A DNA stretch of 14,108 nucleotides from Bdellovibrionales bacterium (GTDB lineage: Bacteria > Bdellovibrionota > Bacteriovoracia > Bacteriovoracales > Bacteriovoracaceae), in NCBI GenBank assembly GCA_005791855.1, contig SXUH01000203.1, forward strand, positions 1-14,108, given 5' to 3'. The stretch's first letter is position 1. Each line of letters begins with the position of its first letter. The notes under the pieces are model-generated. The model ran no database searches, was not told the DNA's origin, and saw nothing but the letters and a program-made list of their open reading frames with translations. Positions 13,142 to 14,108 of the stretch are shown here, one piece after another. Position numbers and translations under genes: made by a program.

Positions 13142-13147
13142 TATAAT
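13142..13147 (+). promoter_or_regulatory. Candidate -10 box of the cytochrome c peroxidase gene
   Basis: A perfect TATAAT lies 85 nt before the start codon in the region divergent from yebC. The -35 is poor (best guess around 13119-13126). The leader would be about 78 nt and contains a GTTTG/CAAAC hairpin (13179-13194). Confidence 0.4.
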
Positions 13148-13231
13148 GCCACCTTGCGCCACCCTAAATTTGCTTGTCGTTTGCCATGTCAAACAGTAAA
13201 GTTCGGCTTTCATTTTTTACAGGGGTTATCA

Positions 13232-14108
13232 ATGGCCTTCGTGTTGCTATTACTCTTTCTTTTGCCTGTTTCCTACGCCCAGAACGATGTCCAGATCCTC
13301 AATAATTTTGTCAGACAGTTTCGAGTCAAACCACTGAGCACCCTGGCCCGCCGCCCGATCCTCGCGGAGCTCGGAGCGAAGCTCTTCATCGACCAGCGCC
13401 TCTCGGGGAAAGGAAACATCAGCTGCCACTCCTGCCACTCCCTCGTCGGGTTCACCGGAGACATGCTCCCCCTCGGCGTCGGTGAAGGGGCCACGGGCCT
13501 TGCCTACTACCGGCAGCAGGGCCAGGGCGTGGTCCTCGCGAGAAACACTCCTCCGCTCTTCAACCTCGGGTACAACGAGATCACCCACCTCTTCTGGGAC
13601 GGAAGAGTGATGCGGCACCCGCAGGGCGGCTGGCTCACTCCGGAGCCGGGGATCAATGGGATGAACCCGCAGTTCCGCGAGCTCGCGGTGACCCTCGACA
13701 CTCTCCTCGCCGTCCAGGCCCTCTTCCCCATCGCCAATCCCGCCGAGATGCTGGGGAAGGAATCGACCCTCTCGCCCAAGGAAGCCTGGGACAAGGCCAC
13801 GGACCGCATCTTCAACGGGCCCATGGGGGGCCTCTACACGCAGCTGTTCCGCAGCGCCTACCCGGGGGTGACGAAGTTCAACATCGGCCACATCGCCAAC
13901 GCCCTGGCCGAGTTCCAGCGCCAGAAATTCCTGGCCAACAACACCCCGTGGGATAACTTCCTCCGAGGGAACTCCTCGAGCCTCACCCCGCGCATGGTGA
14001 AGGGCGCGAACCTCTTCTTCGGTAAGGCTTCGTGTATCAACTGCCACATCGGCGACCACTTCACGCGCTTCTCGAACTTCCTCAACATCGGCGTTCCGCA
14101 GCTCGGCC
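13232..14108 (+). CDS. Di-heme cytochrome c peroxidase (CcpA/MauG family), partial at the right edge
   Basis: ATG 13232-13234, with AGGGG 8 nt upstream, opens a frame that continues to the window edge (292 codons seen). A Sec signal (residues 1-16, ending SYA) sends it to the periplasm. Two c-type heme sites are present: CHSCH (65-69) with the surrounding GNISCHSCHS, and CINCH (268-272). RNTPPLFN (105-111) and FWDGR (121-125) are typical of bacterial cytochrome c peroxidases. The family reduces hydrogen peroxide with electrons from small cytochromes or cupredoxins. MauG-like oxidase activity cannot be excluded without the C-terminus. It is divergent from yebC-fabH. The GC-biased coding matches the rest of the window. 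Confidence 0.93.
   Translation, partial: MAFVLLLLFLLPVSYAQNDVQILNNFVRQFRVKPLSTLARRPILAELGAKLFIDQRLSGKGNISCHSCHSLVGFTGDMLPLGVGEGATGLAYYRQQGQGVVLARNTPPLFNLGYNEITHLFWDGRVMRHPQGGWLTPEPGINGMNPQFRELAVTLDTLLAVQALFPIANPAEMLGKESTLSPKEAWDKATDRIFNGPMGGLYTQLFRSAYPGVTKFNIGHIANALAEFQRQKFLANNTPWDNFLRGNSSSLTPRMVKGANLFFGKASCINCHIGDHFTRFSNFLNIGVPQLG

Overview
The window reads as chromosomal DNA from a GC-rich, Gram-negative bacterium. Genes have strongly G/C-ending codons, while the gaps between them are A/T-rich. Several products carry lipobox or Sec signal peptides, and there are periplasmic and outer-membrane proteins plus a c-type cytochrome. The mix (ThrE-type exporter, gluzincin/propeller/barrel outer-membrane protein, secreted subtilase, many small unknown lipoproteins) suggests a Bdellovibrionota or other former-deltaproteobacterial lineage. 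That is an impression from gene content, not a database result. I see no tRNA, rRNA, CRISPR array, insertion sequence or prophage.

Layout. Positions 1-343 hold the N-terminal part of a small lipoprotein (minus strand). An A/T-rich gap with a long inverted repeat follows, then a very acidic 94-residue protein (643-927) whose ribosome binding site lies in a hairpin. Next is a small lipoprotein with a metzincin-type zinc motif (1043-1711). Positions 1832-7778 look like one minus-strand operon, read from high to low coordinates: a LysR regulator, a large predicted outer-membrane protein with a zinc-peptidase domain, an unknown lipoprotein, and a ThrE-type inner-membrane exporter. Gaps are 11-12 nt or a 1-nt overlap, provided that the outer-membrane gene originally ran to 4068. 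As it stands, that gene is cut by an in-frame TAA at 4263-4265.

Divergent from LysR is a YceI-family periplasmic protein (7888-8484) with a strong terminator, followed by a secreted S8 subtilase (8559-10187). The last 79 codons of the subtilase run antisense through a convergent OsmC-family gene (9949-10353). Upstream of OsmC on the minus strand are Hsp20 (10409-10876), which has a sigma-32-like promoter, and a tiny secreted peptide (10976-11164). A GTG-started YebC gene and a FabH gene form a minus-strand pair (11304-13069). A divergent di-heme cytochrome c peroxidase gene starts at 13232 and runs off the right edge.

Themes. One is an envelope operon under a LysR regulator that may also act on YceI. 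The other is a stress cluster of Hsp20 and OsmC, with the peroxidase further right. The points most worth checking are the nonsense codon in the outer-membrane gene, the subtilase/OsmC tail overlap, the compact metzincin-like lipoprotein, and several leader hairpins that bring terminators or anti-SD sequences up to start codons.
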